64,000 nucleotides of DNA. It comes from Paraburkholderia elongata. Its GTDB lineage: Bacteria > Pseudomonadota > Gammaproteobacteria > Burkholderiales > Burkholderiaceae. Below the pieces are notes generated by a model, which saw only the letters and a program-made list of their open reading frames with translations, was not told the DNA's origin and searched no databases. Position 1 is the first letter of the stretch; the number at the start of each line of letters is the position of its first letter. The stretch is taken from assembly GCF_013177735.1 (NCBI RefSeq), contig NZ_WOEZ01000094.1, forward strand, positions 1-64,000, given 5' to 3'. Positions 1-8,459 of the stretch are shown one piece after another. Made by a program: the position numbers and the translations under genes.

Positions 1-169
1 CTACAAGCGATTTTCGCCGTCCCCCGCGCACCACCACACAACAAATCAAGGACTTACGACTGCGGTCGGGTCAGAAAATGGCGAAAAACGGTGGCTTTCA
101 GGCGCGAATAGCGAAAGTCGGGCTAAGCTAGCCGGGTAGTTTGCTACCGCCAGAATCAGCACGCGCTCC
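1..169. other. Window edge, no gene recognised
   Basis: This stretch lies downstream of the minus-strand YbjQ-like gene. I found no convincing coding frame, tRNA or terminator. A phrase reading TAAGTCCTTGATTTGTTG on the minus strand resembles sequence sometimes seen near integration sites, but no integrase, tRNA end or duplicate copy is present here. Confidence 0.4.
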
Positions 170-517
170 TCAAACCAGCGACGTTGCGTGAACCGCCGTC
201 CCGTAGCACAGCACCTCTGTGATGCCTCTCGCTATCTCGGTTGCGTCATACCGCATGCCGATGATGCCGTTTGCGCCCAGGTCCGCAGCCTGCGCAATCA
301 TGCGTTCGTATGCGTCCTGTCGCGCTCGCTCACACAGCGACGTGTAAAGCGTGATGTCGCCTCCGAAAATCGTCTGCAGCGATGCGCCAAGCGCGCCAAC
401 GACCGATCGGGACCGAACGATGATCCCGCGAGCGATGCCGAAAGAACGCTCTATCCTGTGCCCCGGAAGCTCAAACGCTGTCGTAACCATTTGTCGTTCT
501 ATCATCGTCTTTTCCAT
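170..517 (-). CDS. YbjQ-like (UPF0145) heavy-metal-binding domain protein
   Basis: The 115-residue product is a single YbjQ/UPF0145 domain. The opening contains VTTAFELPGHRI and GIARGIIVRSRSVVG, the middle carries a stretch rich in small residues with ARQDAYERMIAQAADLGANG, and the end has the family-typical YGTAV. Family members are small, cytosolic and assembled as ring-like oligomers; the heavy-metal label comes from the domain name and not from a demonstrated role. The length is normal. ATG at 517 is used, though in-frame ATG codons at 505 and 490 are possible because no clear ribosome site decides between them. It stands alone and points away from the LysR remnant, so the context gives no further clue. 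Confidence 0.75.
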   Translation of the reverse strand: MEKTMIERQMVTTAFELPGHRIERSFGIARGIIVRSRSVVGALGASLQTIFGGDITLYTSLCERARQDAYERMIAQAADLGANGIIGMRYDATEIARGITEVLCYGTAVHATSLV

Positions 518-577
518 GTTGAGTTTTCGTCGCCGACGTGACCACGGACGCCGCTGGATCTGGATGCCACTCGCCAG

Positions 578-1473
578 CTATTGACGCGTCCTCTTCAGCG
601 GCACGTGCTCGCTGATGAAATCGATGAACGCTCGTAGCTTCGGAGTGATATGTCTGCCGGACGGCCACAACAGCTGGAAGGTGTTGTGGTCAGTCGTGTA
701 TTCATCCAGAACCGTCACCAGCCTGCCGTCACTAAGGGCATTGCGTACCGTGAAGTCCGACATGTAGGCAATACCGAGACCTTCAAGCGCGAAGCACAAG
801 CGCGCCTCGTTTGTATTGCATGTCACCGCTGCGGTGAGTTGTGCATCGGGTTCGTCGGCATCGCGCCACAGTTGCCAGACCTGCAGCTTTCCGGTGTTCG
901 GCATGCGGAATTGAATGCAAGCGTGTTCAGCGAGTTGCCTTGGATGCGCCGGCTTCCCGCGGCGCTCGAAATAGTCCGGCGCGCCGACGAGCAGCATCCG
1001 GAAAGATCCCAATCGCCGCGAGGTCAAACGGGAGTCCCCGACGTCGCCGCTACGCACAACGGCATCGTAGCCCTCCTCGATGACATCGACATTCCGGTTG
1101 TCGAAATCGAGATCCAGTTCCACCTCGGGATAACGCCGCTGAAATTCGGCAAGTACAGGGAGAAACGGCTCGCCGATCATTGGTAATCCGATGCGCAGCC
1201 GCCCTTTGGGGACTGCCGAGGCCTCGGACAACTCTGCTTGCGCCGCGTCGAACTCCGCCAGAATACGGCGCGCGCGCTCGACAAACATCTCGCCCTCGGC
1301 CGTCAGCGTGACGCTGCGTGTGCTTCGATGAAACAACCTGACGCCGAGGCTCCGCTCGAGACGCGTCACGTTTTTACCCACACCAGAAGCGGAAATACCC
1401 AGGATGCGGCCGGCAGCGACAAAGCTGCGCGTCTCGGCGGCCTGAACAAAAACATAAGCGCAACGCTATCCAT
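578..1473 (-). pseudogene. LysR-family regulator with a one-base frameshift in the HTH region
   Basis: From about 1450 downward the frame encodes an almost complete LysR protein: the tail of the winged HTH (VQAAETRSFVAAGRILG, then ERSLGVRLFHRSTR) and a full effector domain starting at RLRIGLP. The natural start, ATG at 1473, opens MDSVALMFLF in the neighbouring frame, whereas relatives usually read ALMVFVQAAETRSF. Restoring one base near 1453, next to a run of five A, joins both parts into 299 codons including the stop; the present span of 896 bases is one short of that. Either the gene is inactivated or a base was missed in sequencing. Any protein made from the internal start at 1381 would lack most of the DNA-binding domain. 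Confidence 0.8.
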
Positions 1474-1495
1474 AGTCTCGCAGCATCCATTGCGC

Positions 1496-1508
1496 GGACA
1501 CATTGTCC
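1496..1508. promoter_or_regulatory. Short inverted repeat upstream of the LysR remnant
   Basis: GGACA-CAT-TGTCC is a 5-base-arm dyad about 23 bases upstream of the LysR start codon and in front of the divergent gene fragments. LysR regulators often bind dyads in such divergent regions, so it could be an old operator. The arms are short and chance is possible. Confidence 0.25.
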
Positions 1509-1666
1509 ACTCTATCGGGAACTCTACCCTACTTAATTCAAGCCTGAAAAGCCGGTACTTTTGCGTCGTGGAGAAGGCGCGGACCCTTTGCCTCTTACGC
1601 GATAACGACCTCTATTCCCGTTGTAACGAATGTGCAGCGGCAAAACCAATGCCTGAGCAGGAACTC

Positions 1667-1768
1667 ATGATGACAACCGGACCAGACCTTTTCGATCTCG
1701 CGCGCAAACTCGAAGACACACGATGGCAGTTACTGCTGAATGCCGATGTTAACGCGCTGCCAGCTTGA
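1667..1768 (+). pseudogene. Truncated start of an NTF2/SnoaL-like gene
   Basis: A ribosome site (AGGA at 1658-1661) precedes ATGATG, followed by 33 codons that end LARKLEDTRWQLLLNADV and then a stop. The phrase LEDxRWQxLLxAD is the usual opening of DUF4440/NTF2-like proteins, which normally run 120-150 residues, so this looks like the first quarter of such a gene cut short. No continuation of the fold was found in the next 30 bases in any frame. It could also be translated as a small peptide; I consider a remnant more likely. Confidence 0.5.
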
Positions 1769-1800
1769 ACGGCTAACTACGTAATCTCAAGGAACTGATA

Positions 1801-1866
1801 GTGAGCATTTTCATTACCGGCGCTAGCGGTTTCGTCGGCGGCACTATTGCCCGCCGCTCGCTATGA
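1801..1866 (+). pseudogene. 21-codon NAD(P)-binding start fragment overlapping the SDR start
   Basis: GTG at 1801 has a ribosome site (AAGGA at 1789-1793) and encodes SIFITGASGFVGGTIARR, a textbook Rossmann opening of an NmrA/epimerase-type protein, then stops with a TGA that overlaps the ATG of the following SDR gene (ATGA at 1863-1866). The intact family would need about 250 more residues. The arrangement looks like a deletion that fused the first codons of one dehydrogenase to the start of another. Translation of the fragment could now couple to the SDR gene, which has no good ribosome site of its own. Confidence 0.5.
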
Positions 1867-2693
1867 GCAAAGTCTGGTTCATCACTGGAAGCGCCGGCGG
1901 CATCGGCGCCGGCATTGCCCGGGCAGCGTTGGCTGCGGGGGACCTCGTGGTCGCCACCGATCTCGATTCTGAACGTCTGCAACACGTTTATGCAGCGAGC
2001 GCAGCGCACGTTCTGACAATGCAGTTGGACATTCGCGACGCCACGCAGGCCGAGGCCGTCGTGGAAGCCGCCCTCGCCCGTTTTGGCCGCATCGATGTGC
2101 TGGTCAACAACGCGGGTTATGGTCAATTCGGACCATTCGAGGAAATTGAGCCCGCGGCGATTGAGCGCCAGTTCGCCACCAACGTCTTCGGCACCTTCAA
2201 CGTCACCCGGGCGGTATTACCGGTGATGCGCCGACAACGGGCCGGGCACGTCATCAACATGTCTTCGAATGGCGGTTTCAAAGGTGTCCGCGGTGCCTCG
2301 ATGTATTCGGCCACCAAGTTCGCCATCGAAGGATTCTCGGAGGCTCTCGCGCAGGAAATCACGGACTTCGGTCTCAAGCTCACCATCGTCGAGCCAGGCG
2401 CCTTCCGTACCGACTTTCTCGACGACCGTTCGCTAAAACGCGGCACGCGCGACTTGAATGACTATGCCGATTTCCGGCCCAAGGCCAACGCGGTGTTCGA
2501 AGCCCGCAATCACAACCAGGTCGGCGACCCCGACAAGCTTGGCCATGCGTTAGTCCAGATCGCTAGCGAAACCGACCCGCCGCTGCGCTTCGTCGCTGGC
2601 GCCGATGCACTCAAGGTCGTGAACGACAAGCTGGAATACGTTGGCCGTGAAGTTGAACGCTGGCGCGAACTTTCACGATCCACCGACTTTTAA
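1863..2693 (+). CDS. Short-chain dehydrogenase/reductase (SDR)
   Basis: The 276-residue product is a classical SDR using NAD(P)H to oxidise or reduce an unknown alcohol or ketone in the cytosol. The cofactor motif TGSAGGIG is at residues 8-15, NNAG near 82, and the catalytic YSATK at 148-152 with an SS pair upstream. The acidic residue after the second strand (ATDLD) suggests NAD rather than NADP. ATG at 1863 overlaps the stop of the 21-codon fragment before it. The SnoaL-like gene follows after 24 bases, so the two are probably co-transcribed, and a convergent TetR gene lies just beyond. The substrate cannot be inferred. Confidence 0.85.
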   Translation: MSKVWFITGSAGGIGAGIARAALAAGDLVVATDLDSERLQHVYAASAAHVLTMQLDIRDATQAEAVVEAALARFGRIDVLVNNAGYGQFGPFEEIEPAAIERQFATNVFGTFNVTRAVLPVMRRQRAGHVINMSSNGGFKGVRGASMYSATKFAIEGFSEALAQEITDFGLKLTIVEPGAFRTDFLDDRSLKRGTRDLNDYADFRPKANAVFEARNHNQVGDPDKLGHALVQIASETDPPLRFVAGADALKVVNDKLEYVGREVERWRELSRSTDF

Positions 2694-2717
2694 ATCGTCC
2701 ATCACAGGAAACATTTC

Positions 2718-3191
2718 ATGAATCTTCAAGTTCTGGCCTCACGGCTCGATGCGCTGGAGAGCCGCTTTGCTCTTGAACGGCTGATCGCTGAATACGCCCA
2801 CGCCTTCGATAGCCATGACGAAGCCCTGCTGCGCAGCATTTGGCATGAAGGCGCACTTCTGTCGCTCGGCGACGCGTTCGGTAACTTCGAAGGCATCGAG
2901 GCGATTCTCGGATCAGCCCGGCAGAACTGGCAGAAAATGCCACACATGCATCACTGGATGGCCAACCCATTGATCGATATCGACGGCGATACAGCGACCG
3001 CCCAGGTTGCCGTCGACTGCCTGTGCACCCACGTCGAGATGGGTCCGGTGCAAATCAGTGGCCTCTACCACGACCGTTTTGAACGTCGCGACGGTCGCTG
3101 GGCGTTCGTCGAACGCCGCTTCGACCTTCATTTCCTCACACCGCTCGCCAACTGGACACCGGTTGCAGGCAGCGAGAGCGTCAAACCGTAG
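2718..3191 (+). CDS. SnoaL-like / NTF2-fold protein
   Basis: A 157-residue SnoaL_4-type protein. The conserved opening LESRFALERLIAEYAHAFD and the dyad region with HEGALLSLGD and MHHWMANPLIDIDGDTATA fit small dehydratases, isomerases and ring-modifying enzymes of this fold. The ATG follows an AGGAAA ribosome site 9 bases upstream, and the SDR gene ends 24 bases before it. An SDR beside a SnoaL-like protein often means a shared small-molecule pathway, but the substrate is unknown. The stop is only 12 bases from the stop of the convergent TetR gene. Confidence 0.8.
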   Translation: MNLQVLASRLDALESRFALERLIAEYAHAFDSHDEALLRSIWHEGALLSLGDAFGNFEGIEAILGSARQNWQKMPHMHHWMANPLIDIDGDTATAQVAVDCLCTHVEMGPVQISGLYHDRFERRDGRWAFVERRFDLHFLTPLANWTPVAGSESVKP

Positions 3192-3203
3192 GTGGATAAA
3201 TAA

Positions 3204-3899
3204 CTAGCCTGCCTTCGGCGTCTTATCGATCATCAGCGACAGATGATCCAGATCCTCGCGCAGCAGCGCCAACGCTTCGCTCACGGCGCTGCTGCCTTTC
3301 AATTGCCGCTTGGCCGGCCGCACTACCGATTGCACTGCGAGTTCCGCGATCGTGTCGGCAATCTCGATCGCGCTGCTCGCCCCCTCCGGCTTGTACCAGA
3401 ACGCGGGCCAGCTGCACATGCCGATTAGCGTGAACGCCGTGACCTTGGCATCGACGACACGGAACACGCCGGCGCTCACCCCCGCTTCGATCGCCGCGGT
3501 AAAGTTGTTCAGCACCGCGCGCTTCGCCTCTTCGTTCGCGCGATACGCGCGTTCGGGCAACTGCTGCTCGGTGCGATGGATCACGCGAAATTCGTTGTAG
3601 TGGCTCAGAATCAGCATCGTATGCTGATGAACCAAGAGACGCAGGCGCTCTTTCGGATCCGCATCGGGCTCGGCAACCGCCTGGCTCGACAGCCGCCTCG
3701 CTCTTAACGTGACCTCTTCGACCAGCGCCGTGAGTATTTCGTCCTTGTTCTTGAAGTAGTAGTAGACCGCGGTGCGCGTCACGCCGAGCGCCTCGGCGAT
3801 TTCCTGCATCGACGCACCGCCGAAACCCTTCTCGATGAAGAGCGCGGCCGCGGCGTTCAGGATCTGTTCTTTTTGTCCCTCAGCATTCACCTTTGCCAC
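3204..3899 (-). CDS. TetR-family transcriptional regulator
   Basis: The 231-residue protein has an N-terminal TetR HTH (QILNAAAALFIEKGFGG, then SMQEIAEALGVTRTAVYYY) followed by an all-helical ligand domain of the kind found with acyl-CoA or xenobiotic regulators. I chose GTG at 3899 because AGGAG lies 7 bases upstream and the HTH then begins at the usual distance; a longer reading to 3977 would add 26 residues with no family counterpart. It is convergent with the SDR-SnoaL pair and lies downstream of the AAHS transporter in the same direction, so either could be its target. Confidence 0.85.
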   Translation of the reverse strand: MAKVNAEGQKEQILNAAAALFIEKGFGGASMQEIAEALGVTRTAVYYYFKNKDEILTALVEEVTLRARRLSSQAVAEPDADPKERLRLLVHQHTMLILSHYNEFRVIHRTEQQLPERAYRANEEAKRAVLNNFTAAIEAGVSAGVFRVVDAKVTAFTLIGMCSWPAFWYKPEGASSAIEIADTIAELAVQSVVRPAKRQLKGSSAVSEALALLREDLDHLSLMIDKTPKAG

Positions 3900-4013
3900 G
3901 AAACCACTCCTGATATCGGTCGACGGCCAGATTGCCGCCCTACCGCAATGTTGTGTTTGCGTGATTGTAACGCTCACGATGGGCCCAGATTCCGCGACCC
4001 GCCCTGTCTTCGG

Positions 4014-5402
4014 CTATGCCTTTTCGTCCAGCGGATTGGACGTGCTGTGATGGACCGGCAACTTCTCTGCGGAAGCCGGGATCTGCTTGATGCGCCGCTC
4101 ATGCAGGCGGCCGAGACTGCCGACAGCCACAGCGGCTAACACAGTCGGCACGGCCGACACGAGCAAGGTTCGATCGACGCTCCACGCGAGCGCCATCAAC
4201 TGCCCGCCGGCTAGCGGCCCGAGCACCGCGCCGAGCCTGCCGAAACCGAGTGCCCAGCCCGCGCCGGTAGCGCGCGCTCTTGTCGGATAGATCGCGACCG
4301 CCAGTGCATTCAGGCCGGATTGACCGCCCAGAATGCAGAATCCGGCGAATGCGATACACGAAACAGCGGCCAGCGGCACCGTATGAAAGTAGCTGATGCC
4401 CACTATCGCGATGCCACCGAGGGCGAAATTGGCGAACAACACCGCAGCAAAACCGCGCCGATCTATCAGCATGCCGAGCGCGAAATTGCCCACGAGCCCG
4501 CCAAGCCAAAGCGCCGTGCCCACCAACACCGCCTTATTGGACGAATCGCCTGCGCCGCTCATGAGCACGGGAATCCATGCGGCGAGGAAGTACGCGCAAA
4601 GCATGTTGGCGAAGTTCGCGGCCCAGAGCAGAGGCGTAACGATTCGACGGTTCTCGCCCAGCAGCATCGCCAGCGCGTTACCGCTGAGCGCCTTGTTGGC
4701 GGGCGGCACGGTGGGCATGGCGGCCCCGGGAGCCACCCTGTGCAGCAGTAGCAACGTACGTGGAGTCTGCGGTTGGCGAAGCAGGCAAAATTGCAGCGAT
4801 TCGGGCAGTGCGGCGAACATCGCAAGGGATAGCAGCGCTGTGAGCAATGCGCCCGCGTAAAAAACTCCACCCCAGCCGAACGGCGCAATCACCAGAGCCG
4901 CAATCCCGCCGCCCACCACACCGCCGACGATGTAACCCGACGATACCGCCATCATCAAGCTCACGCGGATGCGTGCCGGGCTGTATTCCCCCGCGAGGGC
5001 CATCGCGTTCGGAACGATTGCGCCCATTCCAATACCGGCGGCAAAACGAATGCCGATCAGTGCGTCGATCGAGGTGGCGAAAGGCGTAAACACCATGCAA
5101 ATCACAATCCAGGCGGTCGCCGCGATCAGCATCGGACGGCGGCCGATCGCATCAGCAAATCCCGCGAGCACCAGCGATCCTGCGAACATGCCCAGCAACC
5201 CGGCCGCGAACACTGGTCCCAACACGGAGCGACTGGCGCCCCAGGCTTTTATCAAGGCTGGAGCGGCATAAGCCATAGCCTGAACATCAAAGCCGTCGAT
5301 CACCATGCACAACGCGCACAAGCCGAGCACGCGCCACTGCATGGCGGTAACAGGCCTGCCGTCGAACAACGAAAAAGCGGTCTCTTCCCCAAGCGATGCC
5401 AT
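4014..5402 (-). CDS. MFS transporter, aromatic acid:H+ symporter (AAHS) family
   Basis: A 462-residue inner-membrane transporter with 12 predicted helices. The family mark DGFD in the first helix (CMVIDGFDVQAMAYAAPAL) and the loop GFADAIGRRP match PcaK/BenK/MhpT-type carriers that bring aromatic acids in with protons. ATG at 5402 is preferred because GGAG lies 6 bases upstream; a TTG at 5414 is also open. It is the last gene of the run hydrolase, VOC protein, ligase, monooxygenase, transporter, separated from the monooxygenase by 157 bases, so it may also have its own promoter. Context suggests it imports the acid that the ligase activates. Confidence 0.88.
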   Translation of the reverse strand: MASLGEETAFSLFDGRPVTAMQWRVLGLCALCMVIDGFDVQAMAYAAPALIKAWGASRSVLGPVFAAGLLGMFAGSLVLAGFADAIGRRPMLIAATAWIVICMVFTPFATSIDALIGIRFAAGIGMGAIVPNAMALAGEYSPARIRVSLMMAVSSGYIVGGVVGGGIAALVIAPFGWGGVFYAGALLTALLSLAMFAALPESLQFCLLRQPQTPRTLLLLHRVAPGAAMPTVPPANKALSGNALAMLLGENRRIVTPLLWAANFANMLCAYFLAAWIPVLMSGAGDSSNKAVLVGTALWLGGLVGNFALGMLIDRRGFAAVLFANFALGGIAIVGISYFHTVPLAAVSCIAFAGFCILGGQSGLNALAVAIYPTRARATGAGWALGFGRLGAVLGPLAGGQLMALAWSVDRTLLVSAVPTVLAAVAVGSLGRLHERRIKQIPASAEKLPVHHSTSNPLDEKA

Positions 5403-5505
5403 GGCTGTCTCCAAACCTGATTTCTATAGTCGGTGCGGATTCGCGTAAACGGACGCGTCGCGACCGCACCAGTTACCCGTCATTCAATTGACTTTCACAT
5501 CTTTT

Positions 5506-5525
5506 ATTTGACGGGATTGACAAAT
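5506..5525. promoter_or_regulatory. Possible regulator site before the AAHS transporter
   Basis: ATTTG-N10-CAAAT forms a dyad and contains two TTGAC boxes (TTGACGGGATTGACAA), about 105 bases upstream of the transporter start. TTGACG also forms the arms of the palindrome at 10638-10653 near the LysR gene of this cluster, so both could be targets of that regulator. The resemblance is partial. Confidence 0.3.
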
Positions 5526-5559
5526 AGCGGACAAAAAAATGAGGTCTGCGGTCGAAGCC

Positions 5560-6699
5560 TCAGTTCGCCGGCTCACCATGAAGCAGTTCGTATTGGCGAA
5601 CGAATTCGGGGTCGCGCTTGCGCAAATCATCATGCGTAACACGTCCGGTACGGCGCATATAGCCGTAAGTGAAGCTGATCGGATCGAGATGCAGCTTGTC
5701 GCCGACGTTTTCATACCAATCAAGACTCTTTGCCGCGGCCAACTGGAAGCGATCCGACGCGGAGCGGCGTGACGCTTCGAAATATTCGAATGCGGCCTTG
5801 AGATTGGTCGCGTGAGCACACAGACCTTCGTACAGCGCGATCGAATCTTCCATCGCCATACGCGTACCGGAGCCGAGTGAGAAGTGCACCGAACGCAGCG
5901 CGTCGCCGATCAGAATCATGTTCTCGTGATACCAGTTCTCGTTTTTGACTGTCACGGCTTCGAACCAGGTGGACTTGTTCGACAACAGACCGTGTCCGTC
6001 CAGGTCGTCGGCGAAAACCCGTTCGCAGAAGGCGCGGCTGTCCGCATCGCTCATCTCGCCCAATCCGGCACGTGCCCACGTCTGCGGATCCGTTTCGATC
6101 AGAAACGTACTCATCCGGTCGCTGTACGCGTAACTATGGGCGATGAACACACCGAATTCGGTTTCGCGAAAGATCAGCGAGACAGCATGAAACGGCTTGC
6201 TGGTTCCGTACCAGGCAAATTTGTTGCGGCGCTGCACGAACGACGGTTTGAAGGCATCCGCATACTGCGTTCGAGTCTGGCTGTTCACGCCATCTGCCAC
6301 CACCACGAGATCTGACTGACGCAATGCACCAAGATCATCCACGCGAGCGTTGAACCGTAGATCGACGCCTGCCGATCCGCATTCCGCATGCAGAAACTGC
6401 AGCAATGCAATGCGGGCGACCCGCGAAAAGCAGTTGCCATGGATCGGCACGTGCACGCCGCGGTGGACGATTTCCATGTACTCCGAACGCACGTGGCCGG
6501 CGGTAAACCGACGAAAGAACTCGGGATCCGATTTCTCGAGAAACGACAGCGCGACATCCGAGAACACCACACCCCAGCCGTAAGTTGCGCTGGCGTCATT
6601 TTGTTCGAAGACCCGGACCGTCCATTCCGGAAAGCGTCGTTTGACCAGATACGAGAAAAACAGCCCGCCCGGTCCCCCTCCTACAATATTGATGTCCAT
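5560..6699 (-). CDS. FAD-dependent aryl-CoA monooxygenase, like the N-terminal half of salicylyl-CoA 5-hydroxylase
   Basis: The 379-residue flavoprotein opens with the FAD motif GGGPGGLFFSYLVK and continues with YGWGVVFSD, a late GD box in LIGDALRSVHFSLGSGT, and the closing DWYENV...TGRVTHDDLRKRDPEF. These are hallmarks of the monooxygenase part of salicylyl-CoA 5-hydroxylase and 2-aminobenzoyl-CoA monooxygenase, which hydroxylate aromatic CoA thioesters using NAD(P)H and oxygen. Those proteins are usually about 760 residues with a fused old-yellow-enzyme reductase; that half is absent here. The gene follows the acyl-AMP ligase by 42 bases and has AGGAG before its ATG. I infer that it hydroxylates the ligase product; which ring and which position cannot be read. 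Confidence 0.82.
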   Translation of the reverse strand: MDINIVGGGPGGLFFSYLVKRRFPEWTVRVFEQNDASATYGWGVVFSDVALSFLEKSDPEFFRRFTAGHVRSEYMEIVHRGVHVPIHGNCFSRVARIALLQFLHAECGSAGVDLRFNARVDDLGALRQSDLVVVADGVNSQTRTQYADAFKPSFVQRRNKFAWYGTSKPFHAVSLIFRETEFGVFIAHSYAYSDRMSTFLIETDPQTWARAGLGEMSDADSRAFCERVFADDLDGHGLLSNKSTWFEAVTVKNENWYHENMILIGDALRSVHFSLGSGTRMAMEDSIALYEGLCAHATNLKAAFEYFEASRRSASDRFQLAAAKSLDWYENVGDKLHLDPISFTYGYMRRTGRVTHDDLRKRDPEFVRQYELLHGEPAN

Positions 6700-6741
6700 C
6701 CTTAGTCTCCTGCGTCTGATCCGGTGGCGATCTTGCTCATG

Positions 6742-8433
6742 TCATTGATCCTGTCGGGAAGGTGAAATATTCGCGGTGGTTTCAGCTTCGATAGCTTCGG
6801 CGATGATCCGGCGCATCGCCGGTTTGTCGACTTTGCCGACTCGCGTCACCGGAAACGCGTCCACGATTTCAATCCGCTCCGGGTACTTGAACTTCGCGAG
6901 CCCCTGCGACGAGAGGAATTCGATCATCTGCGGGATATCGGGCGCGGCATGCCCTTCACGGATGATTAGAAACGCGCAGCCCTTTTCTCCGTAGAATGGA
7001 TCCGGCATTGCCACCAGTTTCGCGTCCAGAACAGCGGGATGGCGGCTCAGAAACGCCTCGACTTCCTCGGCGCCGATCTTCTCGCCACCGCGATTGATGT
7101 TGTCGCGCAGGCGCCCTTCGAACGAGAAGTAAGTCACGCCGTCGATGACATGCGCGCGCATCATGTCCCCGGTCCGGAAGAAACCGTTCGACGTAAAGGC
7201 CGTGGCGTTGGCCTCGGGTGCGTTGTAGTAGCCCCTCAGGCTGGACGGGCCACGAAAACACAGCTCACCCATTTCGCCGGGCGCGACTGGCGATTCGTTG
7301 TCGGCATTCAGCAGCACGAGTTCGTCATGTTCGCAGCCAGACCGCCCATGCGTGCGATGACGGACGAATACGTCGGCTGCCGGACCGGAGCCGATCAGCA
7401 ATCCCTCGGTCGTGCCGTACATATTCGAACTCGGCACACCGAGAAAGGCCTCGAGGCTATCGGCACGCGTGAGACAGAAAAACAGTTTCAACGACGACAG
7501 GTCGTAGTCGAGCACTTCGGCACAAGCCATGATCTGCGGCGCGACCGGCCCAATCGAAACAGCATGGGTCACGCGATGCTGGTGGATCAATTCCGCCATC
7601 CGCACAATATCGACCTTCGGCATCAGTACGGTGGTTTGCCCGAGGGATATCGTGGGCACCAGCGCATACAGATGCGCGGCGTTGTGAAGCAAAGGCAGTG
7701 ACCAGATCAACGTGGCGTGTTCCCCCGCCTCCACGTGCCTGGACCACGCTTCGGCATGCGCGAGGTATTCCGCGTGAAAACGCGGGATGATCTTGGGCAC
7801 CCCGGTCGTGCCGCCCGAGAGCTGGAAGCTCAGAACGTCTTCCGAGCCGATATGCACACCGCTCAGTACTGTCCTCGCATCATCCAGCGAGATCGACTCC
7901 AGCAATGCAGACATCGAATGCGTCCCCGCCAGCGCGTCGCCGCGCGCGACGACCAGGTGTTTGAATGACGGATGCCCGGCGCACATCTTCTGCGCAAAGC
8001 CGACCAGGTCGAACTGTCCCACGTCGGCCTGCACGAAATAAGCTTGCGGCAACGACAGGCCCGCCAGCTTGCCGATTTCGACCTCGCGGTACTGCGGCAA
8101 CGCACAAACCGGGACGATGCCGCTCTTGTAGCACGCACACAATGCCAGCGCGGTGTCGATCGTCGTCCCCATCTGGAACACCGCGCGTGCTCCGGGCTCG
8201 AGTCCGAGTTTGAGCAATGCCGCGGCCAGACGGTCGCTTTGTTCATCCAGCGCCCGAAACGTGATGCTGCGTTCGTCGCTGATCAAGGCGAGCTTGTCGG
8301 GAAGGCGTTGCGCCGTCTCTGCGAGCGCCTGACCGAAAGTCTTGTCGACCCATGCCCCGACCTGAAAATAGTGCTGAACAACCGACGGCTCGCAATACGC
8401 GACGCCTTCGAGCGGATAATGGATGCCTGCCAT
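6742..8433 (-). CDS. Aryl-acid AMP/CoA ligase (EntE/DhbE/SdgA type)
   Basis: A 563-residue ANL-superfamily enzyme. It carries the phosphate loop SGGTTGVPK, the YGTTEG core, TGDMMR, the hinge FEGRLRDNINRGGEKI, and the C-terminal catalytic lysine in VGKVDKP. The opening and the INRGGEKI hinge match 2,3-dihydroxybenzoate and salicylate adenylating enzymes. There is no siderophore gene or aryl carrier protein nearby; the next gene is an aryl-CoA monooxygenase, so transfer to CoA is more likely than siderophore loading. The start is ATG at 8433 with GGAG 9 bases upstream. Together with the monooxygenase it resembles the salicylate to salicylyl-CoA to gentisyl-CoA route described in Streptomyces (sdg genes). 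Confidence 0.82.
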   Translation of the reverse strand: MAGIHYPLEGVAYCEPSVVQHYFQVGAWVDKTFGQALAETAQRLPDKLALISDERSITFRALDEQSDRLAAALLKLGLEPGARAVFQMGTTIDTALALCACYKSGIVPVCALPQYREVEIGKLAGLSLPQAYFVQADVGQFDLVGFAQKMCAGHPSFKHLVVARGDALAGTHSMSALLESISLDDARTVLSGVHIGSEDVLSFQLSGGTTGVPKIIPRFHAEYLAHAEAWSRHVEAGEHATLIWSLPLLHNAAHLYALVPTISLGQTTVLMPKVDIVRMAELIHQHRVTHAVSIGPVAPQIMACAEVLDYDLSSLKLFFCLTRADSLEAFLGVPSSNMYGTTEGLLIGSGPAADVFVRHRTHGRSGCEHDELVLLNADNESPVAPGEMGELCFRGPSSLRGYYNAPEANATAFTSNGFFRTGDMMRAHVIDGVTYFSFEGRLRDNINRGGEKIGAEEVEAFLSRHPAVLDAKLVAMPDPFYGEKGCAFLIIREGHAAPDIPQMIEFLSSQGLAKFKYPERIEIVDAFPVTRVGKVDKPAMRRIIAEAIEAETTANISPSRQDQ

Positions 8434-8459
8434 GTCTGTCTTCTCCAGTCGACCCGTTC

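Noticed and set aside
30..60. Sequence resembling an integration-site remnant
   Set aside because: No integrase, tRNA end or second copy of the sequence is present in the window.
1238..1768. Long plus-strand open frame across the LysR remnant
   Set aside because: Its first part is antisense to the LysR gene and only the last 33 codons have a ribosome site and a family-like sequence, so it was listed only as the short NTF2-like fragment.
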